From contig NZ_JAUYQL010000127.1 in assembly GCF_030697305.1 (NCBI RefSeq), forward strand, positions 1 to 41,027: DNA of 41,027 bases. The letters run 5' to 3'. Of this stretch, positions 23,587 through 31,891 are shown one piece after another. The position numbers and the translations under genes were made by a program. The DNA is from Phenylobacterium sp. Its GTDB lineage: Bacteria; Pseudomonadota; Alphaproteobacteria; Caulobacterales; Caulobacteraceae. A model generated the notes under the pieces. It did no database searches. It had not been told where the DNA came from and was given only the letters and a program-made list of their open reading frames with translations. Numbering within the stretch: the stretch's first letter is position 1; every line of letters begins with the position of its first letter.

Positions 23587-24789
23587 CTAGTCGGCGGTGG
23601 CGACCACGCCGTCGCCGATCAGCCGCTCGACCTCGTCGTCCGCGTAGCCGGCCTCGGCCAGGATGGCGCGGGTGTGTTGTCCCAATGCGGGCGCAGGGCC
23701 AGCCGGGTCGATCGGCGTCTCCGACCAGCTTCCCGATTGCGGCATGGTGCGCATCCGCCCTGCGAGCGGATGGTCGACGGTCTGGAAGAAACCGACGTCC
23801 TTGAGGTGGGGGTCGTCTTCGATCGACTCCAGCGTGTGCAGCGGCATCGCCGGAATGTCCGCCTCCTCCAGGATCGCCAGCCACTCCGCGGTGGTCCGCT
23901 CGACCAGGATCTCGGCGACCAGGCCGTACAGAGCGTCGATGTTGGCTGCGCGGCGCCCGATGCTGGAGAACCGCTCGTCGTGCGTCATCAGGTCGCCATG
24001 GCCGGTGGCCGCAAAGAACCGCGTCCACTGAGCGTCGTTATAGGGCAGCACGCCGATGTAGCCGTCGCGGGTGGCGAACGGCTTGCGGTTCGGCGACAGC
24101 AAGCGCGGATAGCCGTAGGGTCCGGTCGGAGGGTCGAAGCTCTGCCCATTCAGATGCTCGCCCATCACGAACTGGACCATGGTCTCGAACATCGGCAGCT
24201 CGACCTCCTGGCCGACGCCGGTGCGCTGGGCGTTCAAAAGGCCCGCCAGCAGCATGTTGGTCCCCTGCAGGCCGACGACGCGGTCGGCCAGGGCCAGCGG
24301 CACGTAACGCGGCTCGCCGCCCAGGGCGCGCTGCATCAGCATCGGTATGCCGGAGACCGCCTGCACCAGGTCGTCATAGGCAGGCTTGGCCGCATAGCGC
24401 CCGCCGCGGCCGTATCCAACCAGAGACACATAGACAAGCTTGGGGTTGCGCGCCTTGAACGCCGCATAGTCGAGGCCCAATCGGCCCAGCGCGGCAGGAC
24501 GGATGTTCGACAGCAACGCGTCGCAGGTCTCGGCCAAGCGCAGCACGATCTCACGCCCTTCGGGGCGCTTCAGGTCCACCGCCAGGCTCTTCTTCCAGCG
24601 GTTGATGTGAATGAAGTTGGGTCCGATGCCTGGGCTGGGCGCATTGCCGAGGTAGCGCGCGTCGTCGCCGCCCAGCGACTCAATCTTGATCACCTCCGCG
24701 CCGAGGTCGGCCACCACCTGAGTGGCCAACGGCCCCATCAGGATGGTGCTGATGTCGATAATTCTAACGCCGGCGAGTGGTCCGCCCAT
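23587..24789 (-). CDS. Class III CoA-transferase (CaiB/BaiF family)
   Basis: A 400-residue CoA-transferase that moves CoA between acids without ATP. The N-terminal signature GVRIIDISTILMGPLATQVVADLGAEVIKIE is typical, D169 (LALADRVVG) is the position of the catalytic Asp that forms the acyl anhydride, and GVGQEVELPMFETM follows. It is divergent from the LCAD-like dehydrogenase; the 86-base gap contains a 7-bp inverted repeat, GCGATTG (24821) and CAATCGC (24847), a candidate operator. Together with that dehydrogenase it looks like an acid activation and oxidation module. The ribosome binding site is weak. The substrate is unknown. Confidence 0.92.
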   Translation of the reverse strand: MGGPLAGVRIIDISTILMGPLATQVVADLGAEVIKIESLGGDDARYLGNAPSPGIGPNFIHINRWKKSLAVDLKRPEGREIVLRLAETCDALLSNIRPAALGRLGLDYAAFKARNPKLVYVSLVGYGRGGRYAAKPAYDDLVQAVSGIPMLMQRALGGEPRYVPLALADRVVGLQGTNMLLAGLLNAQRTGVGQEVELPMFETMVQFVMGEHLNGQSFDPPTGPYGYPRLLSPNRKPFATRDGYIGVLPYNDAQWTRFFAATGHGDLMTHDERFSSIGRRAANIDALYGLVAEILVERTTAEWLAILEEADIPAMPLHTLESIEDDPHLKDVGFFQTVDHPLAGRMRTMPQSGSWSETPIDPAGPAPALGQHTRAILAEAGYADDEVERLIGDGVVATAD

Positions 24790-24875
24790 GTCTTTTCACC
24801 GTCGCGCTGATAGTAATCGAGCGATTGTATTGCATGGCGCGCGGGCCAATCGCGAGCCCCATGGACGGAGTAAAC
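24790..24875. promoter_or_regulatory. Divergent promoter region with inverted repeat
   Basis: The 86-base gap between the CoA-transferase and acyl-CoA dehydrogenase starts contains GCGATTG (24821-24827) and its reverse complement CAATCGC (24847-24853), 19 bases apart. The position suits a shared operator, but 7-bp arms could occur by chance. The dehydrogenase ribosome binding site GGAG lies at 24867-24870. Confidence 0.4.
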
Positions 24876-26024
24876 ATGACGTCGGGTAAATGGGACGAAG
24901 ACGAAAGCGTCGTGATGTTCGCCGAGTCTGTTGGTCGGTTCCTCGACCGAGAAGCGCCGCCGGAGGTCTACGCCAAGTGGCGTGAGGACGGCGTGGTCGA
25001 TCGCGCGTTCTGGACCAAGGCGGCCGAGGCGGGCCTGCTGGGTCTGTCCATCGATCCGGAATACGGCGGCCACGGCGGCGACTTCCGCCACGAGGCGACG
25101 CTGATCCGTCAACTGTTCCTGCGCGGTCTCAACGCCTTCGGCGCGCCGCTGCACAACGCCATCGTCGCCCCCTACATCCAAATGTACGGCACCGAGGATC
25201 AGAAGCGCCGCTGGCTGCCGAAGATGGTGACCGGCGAGCTGATCTCCGCCATCGCCATGAGCGAGCCGGGCGCCGGGTCCGACCTGCAGGGCGTGCGCAC
25301 CCGCGCCGTGCGCGACGGCGACAGTTATGTGATCAACGGCCAAAAGACCTTCATCACCAACGGCCAGACCGCCAACTTGATCGCCGTGGTCTGCAAGACC
25401 GATCCGGAGGCAGGCTCGCGCGGGGTGTCGATCGTCTTCGTCGAAACTGACGGCTGCGCCGGCTTCCAGCGCGGCCGCAACCTCGACAAGCTGGGCCTCG
25501 AAGCAGCAGACACCTCCGAACTGTTCTTCGAGGACGTCCGCGTGCCGGTGGAGAACCTGCTCGGCGGGACCGAAGGCCAGGGCTTCTATCAGCTGATGCA
25601 GAAGCTGCCGCAGGAACGGTTGATGATCGCCGTCCAGGCGCTCGGCGCCATCGACCGCGCGATGGCCTTGACCATCGACTACGTGAAAGAACGCAACGCG
25701 TTCGGCAAAAAGCTGATCGAGTTCCAGAACACGCAGTTCAAGCTGGCGGAGTGCAAGACCGAGGCGGCGGTGGCCAAGGCGTTCGTCGACGACTGCATCG
25801 AGACCCACCTGCGCGAGGGCCTGGACGCGACCAAGGCCTCGATGGCCAAGCTGTGGCTGTCGGAGTGCGAAGCACGCATCGTCGACGAGTGCCTGCAGCT
25901 CTTCGGCGGCTACGGCTACATGGCCGAGTACCCGATCGCCCAGATGTACCGCGACGCCCGCGTGCAGCGCATCTACGGCGGCACCAGCGAGATCATGAAG
26001 GTGCTGATCTCGCGGAGCCTCTGA
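24876..26024 (+). CDS. Long-chain-type acyl-CoA dehydrogenase
   Basis: A 382-residue flavoenzyme of the LCAD group. AMSEPGAGSDLQGVRT (127-142) and TFITNGQTANL (158-168) contact FAD. The C-terminal IYGGTSEI (366-373) has Gly where medium-chain enzymes have the catalytic Glu, but E247 in KLPQERLMIAV is present, as in mammalian long-chain acyl-CoA dehydrogenase, whose ELPQERLLIA and IYGGTNEIMKELI segments it closely resembles. It therefore most likely oxidises long- or branched-chain acyl-CoAs. ATG 24876 has GGAG 6 bases upstream and is preferred over an upstream ATG at 24861. It is divergent from the CoA-transferase and convergent with boxB. Confidence 0.93.
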   Translation: MTSGKWDEDESVVMFAESVGRFLDREAPPEVYAKWREDGVVDRAFWTKAAEAGLLGLSIDPEYGGHGGDFRHEATLIRQLFLRGLNAFGAPLHNAIVAPYIQMYGTEDQKRRWLPKMVTGELISAIAMSEPGAGSDLQGVRTRAVRDGDSYVINGQKTFITNGQTANLIAVVCKTDPEAGSRGVSIVFVETDGCAGFQRGRNLDKLGLEAADTSELFFEDVRVPVENLLGGTEGQGFYQLMQKLPQERLMIAVQALGAIDRAMALTIDYVKERNAFGKKLIEFQNTQFKLAECKTEAAVAKAFVDDCIETHLREGLDATKASMAKLWLSECEARIVDECLQLFGGYGYMAEYPIAQMYRDARVQRIYGGTSEIMKVLISRSL

Positions 26025-26095
26025 GGCGAATCCGCTTATCCCGGCGAAAGCCGCGATGAGCGGCGTAGTCTTGACGTCAGCGTGCCGCGGGAACC

Positions 26096-27520
26096 TTAAG
26101 CCAACCGCACGTACTCATAGTCGACGGCCTGCCCGTTGATCCCGCGGTCCGGCGGCGCGATCCAGCCGGCCATCTTGCCTGGCTGGGTGACCGGCTGCAT
26201 GAGGCTGTGGACGAAGGCGCGGTCGGCCTCGGTGGGCAGCCAGTCGCCCTTGCGCTGGTCGAACGCCTCGCGGCTGATCGGTGCGCCGTCGACGTCGGTG
26301 GCGCTCCCCGCCCAGACGCCGATTTCGCGCCGGAAGCGCATGCTGGGCAGACGCACACGGAAACTGTAGCCCGCCGCCTCGATCTGCAGGTTCCAGCGGT
26401 CCATGAATAGCTGGCACTCCGCGGCGTAGGCGCGACGCGTGGTCTCGTTCATGGCGTTGCGCAGCGGGATGTCCTCGCGCTTCACCCCGCCCTTCCCGTC
26501 CGGGGTCTCCAGTTCGAAACTCTGGCCCAGCGCCAGGTGGTCCTCGAACTGCGCCTCGTCGGGCCGGCCCTTGATGCCGCTGGCGAAATAGAGCGCGGCG
26601 TTGGACGACGACTCCGACCCGAACAGGTCCAGCGCCGAGGAGAACCAGAAGTTGACGTACTTCTGCAGCGTCGGCAGGTCGATGGCGCCGGCCGCGCGCA
26701 CCGCCAGCGGATCTTCCGATCCCAGCTCGCGCATCACCTGCAGGGTGCGCGCGATCACCCGGGCAAGGCCCGTATGGCCGATGAACATGTGGTGGGCTTC
26801 TTCGGTCAGCATGAACCGGCAGGTACGGGCCAGCGGGTCGAAGGCCGATTCCGCCAGCGACTTGAGCTGATACTTGCCGTCGCGGTCGGTGAAGAAGGTG
26901 AACATGAAATAGCTGAGCCAGTCCGAGATCGGCTCGTTGAAGGTGCCCAGGATCCGCGGCTTGTCGGTGTCGCCCGAGTGCCGGGTCAACAGCTCCTCGG
27001 CCTCCTCGCGGCCGTCGCGACCAAAATAGGCGTGCAGCAGATAGACCATCGCCCACAGGTGGCGGCCCTCCTCCACATTCACCTGGAACAGGCCGCGCAG
27101 GTCGTAGAGCGACGGCGCGGTGTGGCCGAGCAGCCGTTGCTGTTCCACCGAGGCCGGCTCGGTGTCGCCCTGCGTCACGATCAGCCGGCGCAGGGTCGAG
27201 CGATGCTCACCCGGGACCTGGGCCCACACCGGCTTTCCGAACTCGTCGCCGAAGCCGATGCGCCGGTCCTGCTCCTGCTCGGCCAGGAAGATCCCCCAGC
27301 GATAGTCCGGCATCTTCACCTGGCCGAACGAGGCCCAGCCGCGGGCGTCCACCGAGACCGCGGTGCGCAGATAGATATCCGCGGACTGGAAGTCGCTGGG
27401 CCCCATGTCGCGCCACCAGTTGAGGAATTCGGGCCGCCACTGCTCCAGCGCACGCTGCAGGGTGCGGTTGGAGCCCAGGTCGACGTTGTTGGGGATCTGT
27501 TCCTGATAGTCGATCGACAT
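26096..27520 (-). CDS. boxB: Benzoyl-CoA 2,3-epoxidase, oxygenase component BoxB
   Basis: A 474-residue class I di-iron monooxygenase component that forms 2,3-epoxybenzoyl-CoA from benzoyl-CoA, O2 and electrons supplied by BoxA. The whole sequence follows the BoxB family, including SIDYQEQIPNNVDLG at the N-terminus. Probable iron ligands are E121, E151-x2-H154 (VEEGRHLW), D212 and E241-x2-H244 (TEEAHHMFIG). The length is the family's normal 470-480. Its ATG overlaps the boxC stop by one base (TGATG), so translation is coupled to boxC. The reductase gene boxA is not present on either side. Expression is probably controlled from the BoxR sites at 29198-29244. Confidence 0.96.
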   Translation of the reverse strand: MSIDYQEQIPNNVDLGSNRTLQRALEQWRPEFLNWWRDMGPSDFQSADIYLRTAVSVDARGWASFGQVKMPDYRWGIFLAEQEQDRRIGFGDEFGKPVWAQVPGEHRSTLRRLIVTQGDTEPASVEQQRLLGHTAPSLYDLRGLFQVNVEEGRHLWAMVYLLHAYFGRDGREEAEELLTRHSGDTDKPRILGTFNEPISDWLSYFMFTFFTDRDGKYQLKSLAESAFDPLARTCRFMLTEEAHHMFIGHTGLARVIARTLQVMRELGSEDPLAVRAAGAIDLPTLQKYVNFWFSSALDLFGSESSSNAALYFASGIKGRPDEAQFEDHLALGQSFELETPDGKGGVKREDIPLRNAMNETTRRAYAAECQLFMDRWNLQIEAAGYSFRVRLPSMRFRREIGVWAGSATDVDGAPISREAFDQRKGDWLPTEADRAFVHSLMQPVTQPGKMAGWIAPPDRGINGQAVDYEYVRLA

Positions 27521-29163
27521 CACACTCGCTCCCGGTCGAACAGCGGCTTGGCGCCGGTTCCGAACAGTTTCAACGCCCCGCGCTCGCCTGTCGCATTGGG
27601 CCGATAGAACACCCAGTTCTGCCAGGCCGACAGGCGGGCGAACACCTTGGTCTCCAGGGTCTCGGCGCCCGGAAAACGAAGGTTCGCCTCCAGACCCGTG
27701 AGCGCGTCCGGCGACAGACTGGTCCGCTCTTCGAACGCCAACCGAATCTCGTCGTCCCAGTCGAGCTCGTCCGGCGTGAACGTCACCAGGCCATTCTCGG
27801 AAGCCTCCGCGGCGTCGAGGGCCTGGCCGGCCAGGCCGCGCAGGCTCTCCAGCACGGCTTCGTCGTCGTTGAACCGGGTCGCCAGCCGCGAACGCCCGTT
27901 GACCATCGGCAACAGGCCGAAATTGGTCGCATCCAGCAGCAGCTTCGGCGCGATCTCCGGACTGTCCAGCGCCTCCAGCATGTAGCTGCGGTCCGCCGCC
28001 AGCGCGATCTCCATCAGGACGCCGGCGAAGCAGGAGCCGGGGTCGATCACCGCGTAGAGGCTGCGCGAGGTGACATCCAGCCGCGCCAGGGTCCTGCGCA
28101 ACAGGCCCGCCGTCTCGCGCACCAGCCAGTCGTCGCCCAGACGCACGAGCGCATCGCCCGCCGCCAGCACGCCCGCCGCTTCGCCCTTCGTGCGCAGCGC
28201 GATCAGGCCCAGCGCAGCCTCGTTGGTCCGCAGCATCAGGATGGCGTCGTCCAGTTCGCGCGCCATGCGTAGCGGCCACCAGGCGTCCCCCGCGGCGTGG
28301 ATCGCGGTCACGTCGCTCGGTTGTGGACCGTTCGGCGCGTGCACGGTCAAGGTCGCCACCTCGGACGCGCGATCGATGCGCACCTCCACATGGTCGTATC
28401 GCCAACCGTCGGCTTCCATCTGGCGGTTCAACGGGCGCAGGCTGATCCCCTCGCCCGCGGCCGGCCGCCGCGATTGCGTCGTCAGCGCCTCGGCCCGCTC
28501 GCGCACCAGGCCCGAAAAGGCGTTCGGCGAGGCGATCTCATCGACCAGTCCCCAGGCCTGGGCGCGCGGCGCGCGCACCCCGTCGGCGCTGGTGCAGAAC
28601 ACGTCTGCGAGGTCGCGTCGAACACCGCGCTTGTCCACCACCCGGCTCAGGCCGCCGGTGCCAGGCAGCACGCCCAGCAACGGCGCCTCCGGCAGGCTGA
28701 CCACCGTCGAGCGGTCGTCGACCATGACGATCTCGTCGCAGGCCAGCGCCAGTTCGTAGCCGCCGCCGGCGGTCGTTCCGTTCAGGGCGGCGATGAACTT
28801 CAGCCCGTCATGGCGGCTGGAATCCTCCATGCCGTTGCGGGTCTCGTTGGTGAACTTGCAGAAGTTCACCTTCCACTGATGGCTGGACGCCCCCAGCATG
28901 TAGATGTTGGCCCCGGCGCAGAACATCCGGTCCTTGCCGCTGGCCAGAACCACGCAAGCCGCCTGCGGGTGCTCGAAGCGGATGCGCTGCAGCGCGTCAT
29001 GCAGCTCGATGTCGACGCCGAGGTCGTAGGAATTGAGCTTCAGCTTGTAGCCGGGCGCCAGGCCCGCATCCTCGTCGACGTCCAGCGTCAGCGTGGCGAG
29101 GCGGCCATCCACCGCAAGCTTCCAGTGCCGGTAATCTTCCGGCCGCCGATCAAAGGTGATCAA
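27520..29163 (-). CDS. boxC: Benzoyl-CoA-dihydrodiol lyase BoxC
   Basis: A 547-residue crotonase-superfamily enzyme that hydrolytically opens the epoxide of 2,3-epoxybenzoyl-CoA, releasing formate and giving 3,4-dehydroadipyl-CoA semialdehyde. The protein begins ITFDRRPEDYRHWKL, as BoxC proteins do; the crotonase oxyanion region is FCAGANIYMLG (C82) and ALNGTTAGGGYELALACDEI. A second crotonase-like domain fills the C-terminal half. The start given is TTG at 29163, with GGGAAGGAAG just upstream. An in-frame ATG at 29211 would add 16 residues, but it lies inside the palindromic operator and overlaps a TATAAT, so a transcript would likely start too late to use it. First gene of boxCB. Confidence 0.93.
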   Translation of the reverse strand: MITFDRRPEDYRHWKLAVDGRLATLTLDVDEDAGLAPGYKLKLNSYDLGVDIELHDALQRIRFEHPQAACVVLASGKDRMFCAGANIYMLGASSHQWKVNFCKFTNETRNGMEDSSRHDGLKFIAALNGTTAGGGYELALACDEIVMVDDRSTVVSLPEAPLLGVLPGTGGLSRVVDKRGVRRDLADVFCTSADGVRAPRAQAWGLVDEIASPNAFSGLVRERAEALTTQSRRPAAGEGISLRPLNRQMEADGWRYDHVEVRIDRASEVATLTVHAPNGPQPSDVTAIHAAGDAWWPLRMARELDDAILMLRTNEAALGLIALRTKGEAAGVLAAGDALVRLGDDWLVRETAGLLRRTLARLDVTSRSLYAVIDPGSCFAGVLMEIALAADRSYMLEALDSPEIAPKLLLDATNFGLLPMVNGRSRLATRFNDDEAVLESLRGLAGQALDAAEASENGLVTFTPDELDWDDEIRLAFEERTSLSPDALTGLEANLRFPGAETLETKVFARLSAWQNWVFYRPNATGERGALKLFGTGAKPLFDRERV

Positions 29164-29197
29164 GGGTGTGGCTTCCTTCCCATTCGATTGGCGTTGC

Positions 29198-29244
29198 GCA
29201 TTATAATGCATCTATTTCGCTGAACCGCCGTTATAATGCATATC
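29198..29244 (-). promoter_or_regulatory. boxCB promoter and candidate BoxR operator
   Basis: Two identical 11-mers, TTATAATGCAT, start at 29201 and 29231, exactly 30 bases apart (about three helical turns). The first is part of the perfect 12-bp palindrome GCATTATAATGC (29198-29209) and holds a TATAAT on both strands. TGCA cores (29207, 29237) match the TGCA repeats described for BzdR/BoxR-type operators. The element sits between the boxR stop and boxC, where a promoter for boxCB is expected. Assignment to BoxR is an inference. Confidence 0.6.
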
Positions 29245-29255
29245 GCCACACAAGC

Positions 29256-30131
29256 CTAGGCGACTTCCACAGCCATGTTCAGGTCTTCCAGGCTCGCTTC
29301 CTGAGTTCGGCCCGCGGTGTCCACCATCGCATCGGCCCGCGCATAGAGCCCCTCGCGCCGCCGCAGGATCGCCTCTAGGTCGGCCATCGCTTCCGGGGTG
29401 TTGGACATCGGCCGGGTGTCGCCCTGGGCCAGCACCCGGTCCATGTGCTCGCGCGGCGAGGCCTTGATCCAGACGGTGAAGCAAGTGCTGAGCAGGCGCT
29501 CGAATGTCGCCGGCTCCGACACGATGCCGCCGCCGGTGGCGATCACCGCCTGGGTGTCGCGCTCCAGCACCCGGTCGAGACTGGCCCGCTCCAAGCGGCG
29601 GAAGCCTTCGGGGCCGTAGAGGTCGAAGATGGCGCTGAGCGACAAGCCGCTTTCGCGTTCGATCTCACGGTCAAGTTCAATGAACGCCACGCCCCGGCGC
29701 TGGGCGAGCGAGGCGCCGAGCGATGACTTGCCCGCGCCGCGCAGGCCCACCAGGGCGATGCGGGCGCGACGCGCCTGCGGATCGGCGCGGCCGAACTGGC
29801 GCAGCAGCGACTGCCGCGCCTGGTCGAGTTGCTCGGGGCCAAGCGAGCGCAGCAGATCGAGGGTGCTCGACAGTGCGTCGACCGGCTCGGCGCGGTCGGA
29901 CACCAGACGCTCGACCGGAGTCTGCAGCGCGCCGGCCAGTTGGCGCAGCAACAGGATCGAGATGTTGCCCTGACCGTGCTCGAGCTGCGCGAGGTATCGC
30001 TCCGAGACGTCCGAGCGCTGGGCCAGCGCCTTTCGCGACAGGCCCGCCAGCAGGCGCGCGCCGCGAACCCGTTCGCCCAGTCCCTCAAGATAAGCCGATG
30101 GGCCGGCGCCGAAGTCAGGGTTGGACGCCAT
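29256..30131 (-). CDS. boxR: BoxR/BzdR-type regulator: HTH plus shikimate-kinase-like domain
   Basis: A 291-residue transcriptional repressor. The XRE-type helix-turn-helix covers about 20-75 (GARLLAGLSRKALAQRSDVS, YLAQLEHGQGNIS). A linker follows, then a shikimate-kinase-like domain from about 122 with Walker A GLRGAGKS (129-136) and ATGGGIVSEP (198-207). In characterised BzdR and BoxR the kinase-like part has become a benzoyl-CoA sensor; benzoyl-CoA releases the protein from DNA. It is upstream of and codirectional with boxCB, and divergent from the benzoate-CoA ligase gene, so it can control both. The ATG at 30131 has GGGAG about 13 bases upstream, a long spacing. Confidence 0.93.
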   Translation of the reverse strand: MASNPDFGAGPSAYLEGLGERVRGARLLAGLSRKALAQRSDVSERYLAQLEHGQGNISILLLRQLAGALQTPVERLVSDRAEPVDALSSTLDLLRSLGPEQLDQARQSLLRQFGRADPQARRARIALVGLRGAGKSSLGASLAQRRGVAFIELDREIERESGLSLSAIFDLYGPEGFRRLERASLDRVLERDTQAVIATGGGIVSEPATFERLLSTCFTVWIKASPREHMDRVLAQGDTRPMSNTPEAMADLEAILRRREGLYARADAMVDTAGRTQEASLEDLNMAVEVA

Positions 30132-30252
30132 GCTTTCAGTCTCGCTCCCGTGCGACGTTGATGTACCATATCGCGCAACAGGCAATAAACTGCATATCCG
30201 CCAGGGCGCGCCGTCCCGGGATGAACAGAAAACGGCGCAAGGGAGGAAGGCC
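30132..30252. promoter_or_regulatory. boxR / benzoate-CoA ligase divergent promoter with CATATC sites
   Basis: The region has CATATC at 30167-30172 (within CATATCGCGCA) and at 30193-30198 (within TGCATATCCGCC), 26 bases apart. TGCATATC also occurs at the boxC promoter (29237-29244), and CATATCGC is shared by 29239 and 30167. These shared words are candidate BoxR contacts. The ligase ribosome binding site GGGAGGAAGG ends just before 30253. No convincing -35/-10 pair could be fixed. Confidence 0.5.
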
Positions 30253-31824
30253 ATGGACCATGCGTCCAGCGCGGGCGGCTACAACGCCGCCGTGGACCTT
30301 ATCGAGCGCAATCTGCGCGCGAACCCCACCAAGATCGCCATCATCGACGACGCGGGCCGCTACAGCTACGCCGAGACGGCTGAGCGCGCCGACCGCTGCG
30401 GCGCGGGCCTGCTGGGCCTTGGCTTCACACCTGGCGACCGGGTGGCGCTGGGCTTGCTGGACGGTGTGGATTTCGTCGCCTGCTTCCTCGGCGCGATGAA
30501 GGCCGGACTGATCCCGATCCCGCTCAACACCCTATTCCCTGTCCCCGACTACGCCTACATCCTCGCCGACAGCGGCGCGCGGGCGGCCGTGGTCTCGCCG
30601 TCGCTGGCCAATCAGTTTCGCGCCGCGGCCGCGCAGGCTGGCTGGACGGGCCGGCTGGTGATCGCGGGGGACGGCGCGATGCCCGGCGAGGTCAGCCTCG
30701 GCGAGTTCGCTCCGACCACTGCACCGCTCCAGCCGCACCTGACCACGCCGCAGGCCGAAGCCTTCTGGCTCTATTCCTCCGGCTCCACCGGCCGGCCCAA
30801 GGGCGCTGTCCATCGGCACGAAAGCCTGATGCTCACGGCAGACTTGTTCGCCCGCCAGGTGTTCGGGATGCGAGCCGACGACGTGGTCTATTCCGCCGCC
30901 AAGCTGTTCTTCGCCTACGGGCTCGGCAACGCCCTCACCTTCCCGATGGCGGCGGGCGCCACCGCGGTGCTGCGGGCCGAGCGGGTGACGCCGGAAGTGG
31001 TCGGCCGAGCCGTGGCCGAGCAAGGCGTCACCGTCTTCTGCGGCGTCCCGACCCTTTACGCCGGCCTGCTCGCCTCTCCGCACGCGCCTGGACGAGGTTC
31101 CGGCCTGCGCGTCTGCCTCTCGGCCGGCGAAGCCCTGCCCCAGGAACTGGGCGAGGCATGGGAAGCGCGCACCGGGGTGGAGATCGTCGACGGCATCGGC
31201 TCGACGGAGATGCTGCACATCTACGTCTCCAATCGCCCGGGCGCGGTGCGCTATGGGACCACCGGCCAGGCGGTCCCGGGCTACGAGGTCCGCGTGGTCG
31301 ACGACGCTGGCGACAGCGTCGGGCCGGGCGAGGTCGGCGAGCTGCATGTCCGGGGGCCCACCTGCGCGTCCTACTACTGGAACAACCCGGAGAAGACCGC
31401 AGCGACCTTCGTCGACGGCTGGATGCGCACCGGCGACAAGTTCACCGCGGACGCCGACGGCTTCCTCACCCACTGCGGGCGGGCCGACGACATGCTCAAG
31501 GTCAGCGGCAACTGGGTGTCTCCCGGCGAAGTCGAGAACGCCCTGCTGGGCCACCCCGCGGTGTTGGAGGCCGCGGTGATCGGTGTGCCGGACGCCCACG
31601 GCCTGACCCGCACCAAGGCCTTCGTGGTGCTCAAGCCCAGCCATGCCGCCAGCACATCGCTGGAAGCCGAGCTGCAGGCGCACGCCAAGGCCAGGCTCGC
31701 GCCTTACAAATATCCTCGGCTGATCCAATTCACCGATCAGTTGCCGAAGACCGCAACCGGCAAGATCCGCCGCCACATGCTGCGCGAAGCCGAGGCCGCG
31801 ACGGGGTCAGAGGCGTCGGCCTGA
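30253..31824 (+). CDS. Benzoate-CoA ligase
   Basis: A 523-residue AMP-forming ligase (ANL superfamily) that activates benzoate to benzoyl-CoA with ATP. The P-loop is YSSGSTGRPKG (174-184), the FAYGLGN and GIGSTEMLH segments match benzoate-CoA ligases, the hinge motif is DDMLKVSGNWVSPGEVE and the adenylation lysine is K504 (TATGKIRR). It is divergent from boxR and provides the substrate for BoxB. GGGAGGAAGG precedes the ATG. It converges with an acyl-CoA dehydrogenase gene and is followed by the hairpin at 31838-31865. Related substrates such as 2-aminobenzoate or fluorobenzoates cannot be excluded from sequence. Confidence 0.94.
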   Translation: MDHASSAGGYNAAVDLIERNLRANPTKIAIIDDAGRYSYAETAERADRCGAGLLGLGFTPGDRVALGLLDGVDFVACFLGAMKAGLIPIPLNTLFPVPDYAYILADSGARAAVVSPSLANQFRAAAAQAGWTGRLVIAGDGAMPGEVSLGEFAPTTAPLQPHLTTPQAEAFWLYSSGSTGRPKGAVHRHESLMLTADLFARQVFGMRADDVVYSAAKLFFAYGLGNALTFPMAAGATAVLRAERVTPEVVGRAVAEQGVTVFCGVPTLYAGLLASPHAPGRGSGLRVCLSAGEALPQELGEAWEARTGVEIVDGIGSTEMLHIYVSNRPGAVRYGTTGQAVPGYEVRVVDDAGDSVGPGEVGELHVRGPTCASYYWNNPEKTAATFVDGWMRTGDKFTADADGFLTHCGRADDMLKVSGNWVSPGEVENALLGHPAVLEAAVIGVPDAHGLTRTKAFVVLKPSHAASTSLEAELQAHAKARLAPYKYPRLIQFTDQLPKTATGKIRRHMLREAEAATGSEASA

Positions 31825-31837
31825 TCACAGACGAAAA

Positions 31838-31865
31838 CGGCTCCCCAAAATTGCTTGGGGAGCCG
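31838..31865 (-). terminator. Intrinsic terminator between convergent genes
   Basis: A perfect 11-bp stem, CGGCTCCCCAA (31838-31848) and TTGGGGAGCCG (31855-31865), with a 6-base loop. Read on the minus strand it is followed by TTTTCG, so it is a good rho-independent terminator for the acyl-CoA dehydrogenase operon. On the plus strand no T-run follows, but the hairpin may still help end the ligase transcript. Confidence 0.85.
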
Positions 31866-31891
31866 TCGATCTGCACGGCGTAAAAGCGCGT

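Noticed and set aside
26537-27607. 356-codon open frame on the plus strand
   Set aside because: Antisense to boxB, which is unmistakable; no ribosome binding site or domain.
29256-30131. Shikimate kinase (aroK)
   Set aside because: An N-terminal helix-turn-helix domain and the box neighbourhood identify it as a BoxR/BzdR regulator.
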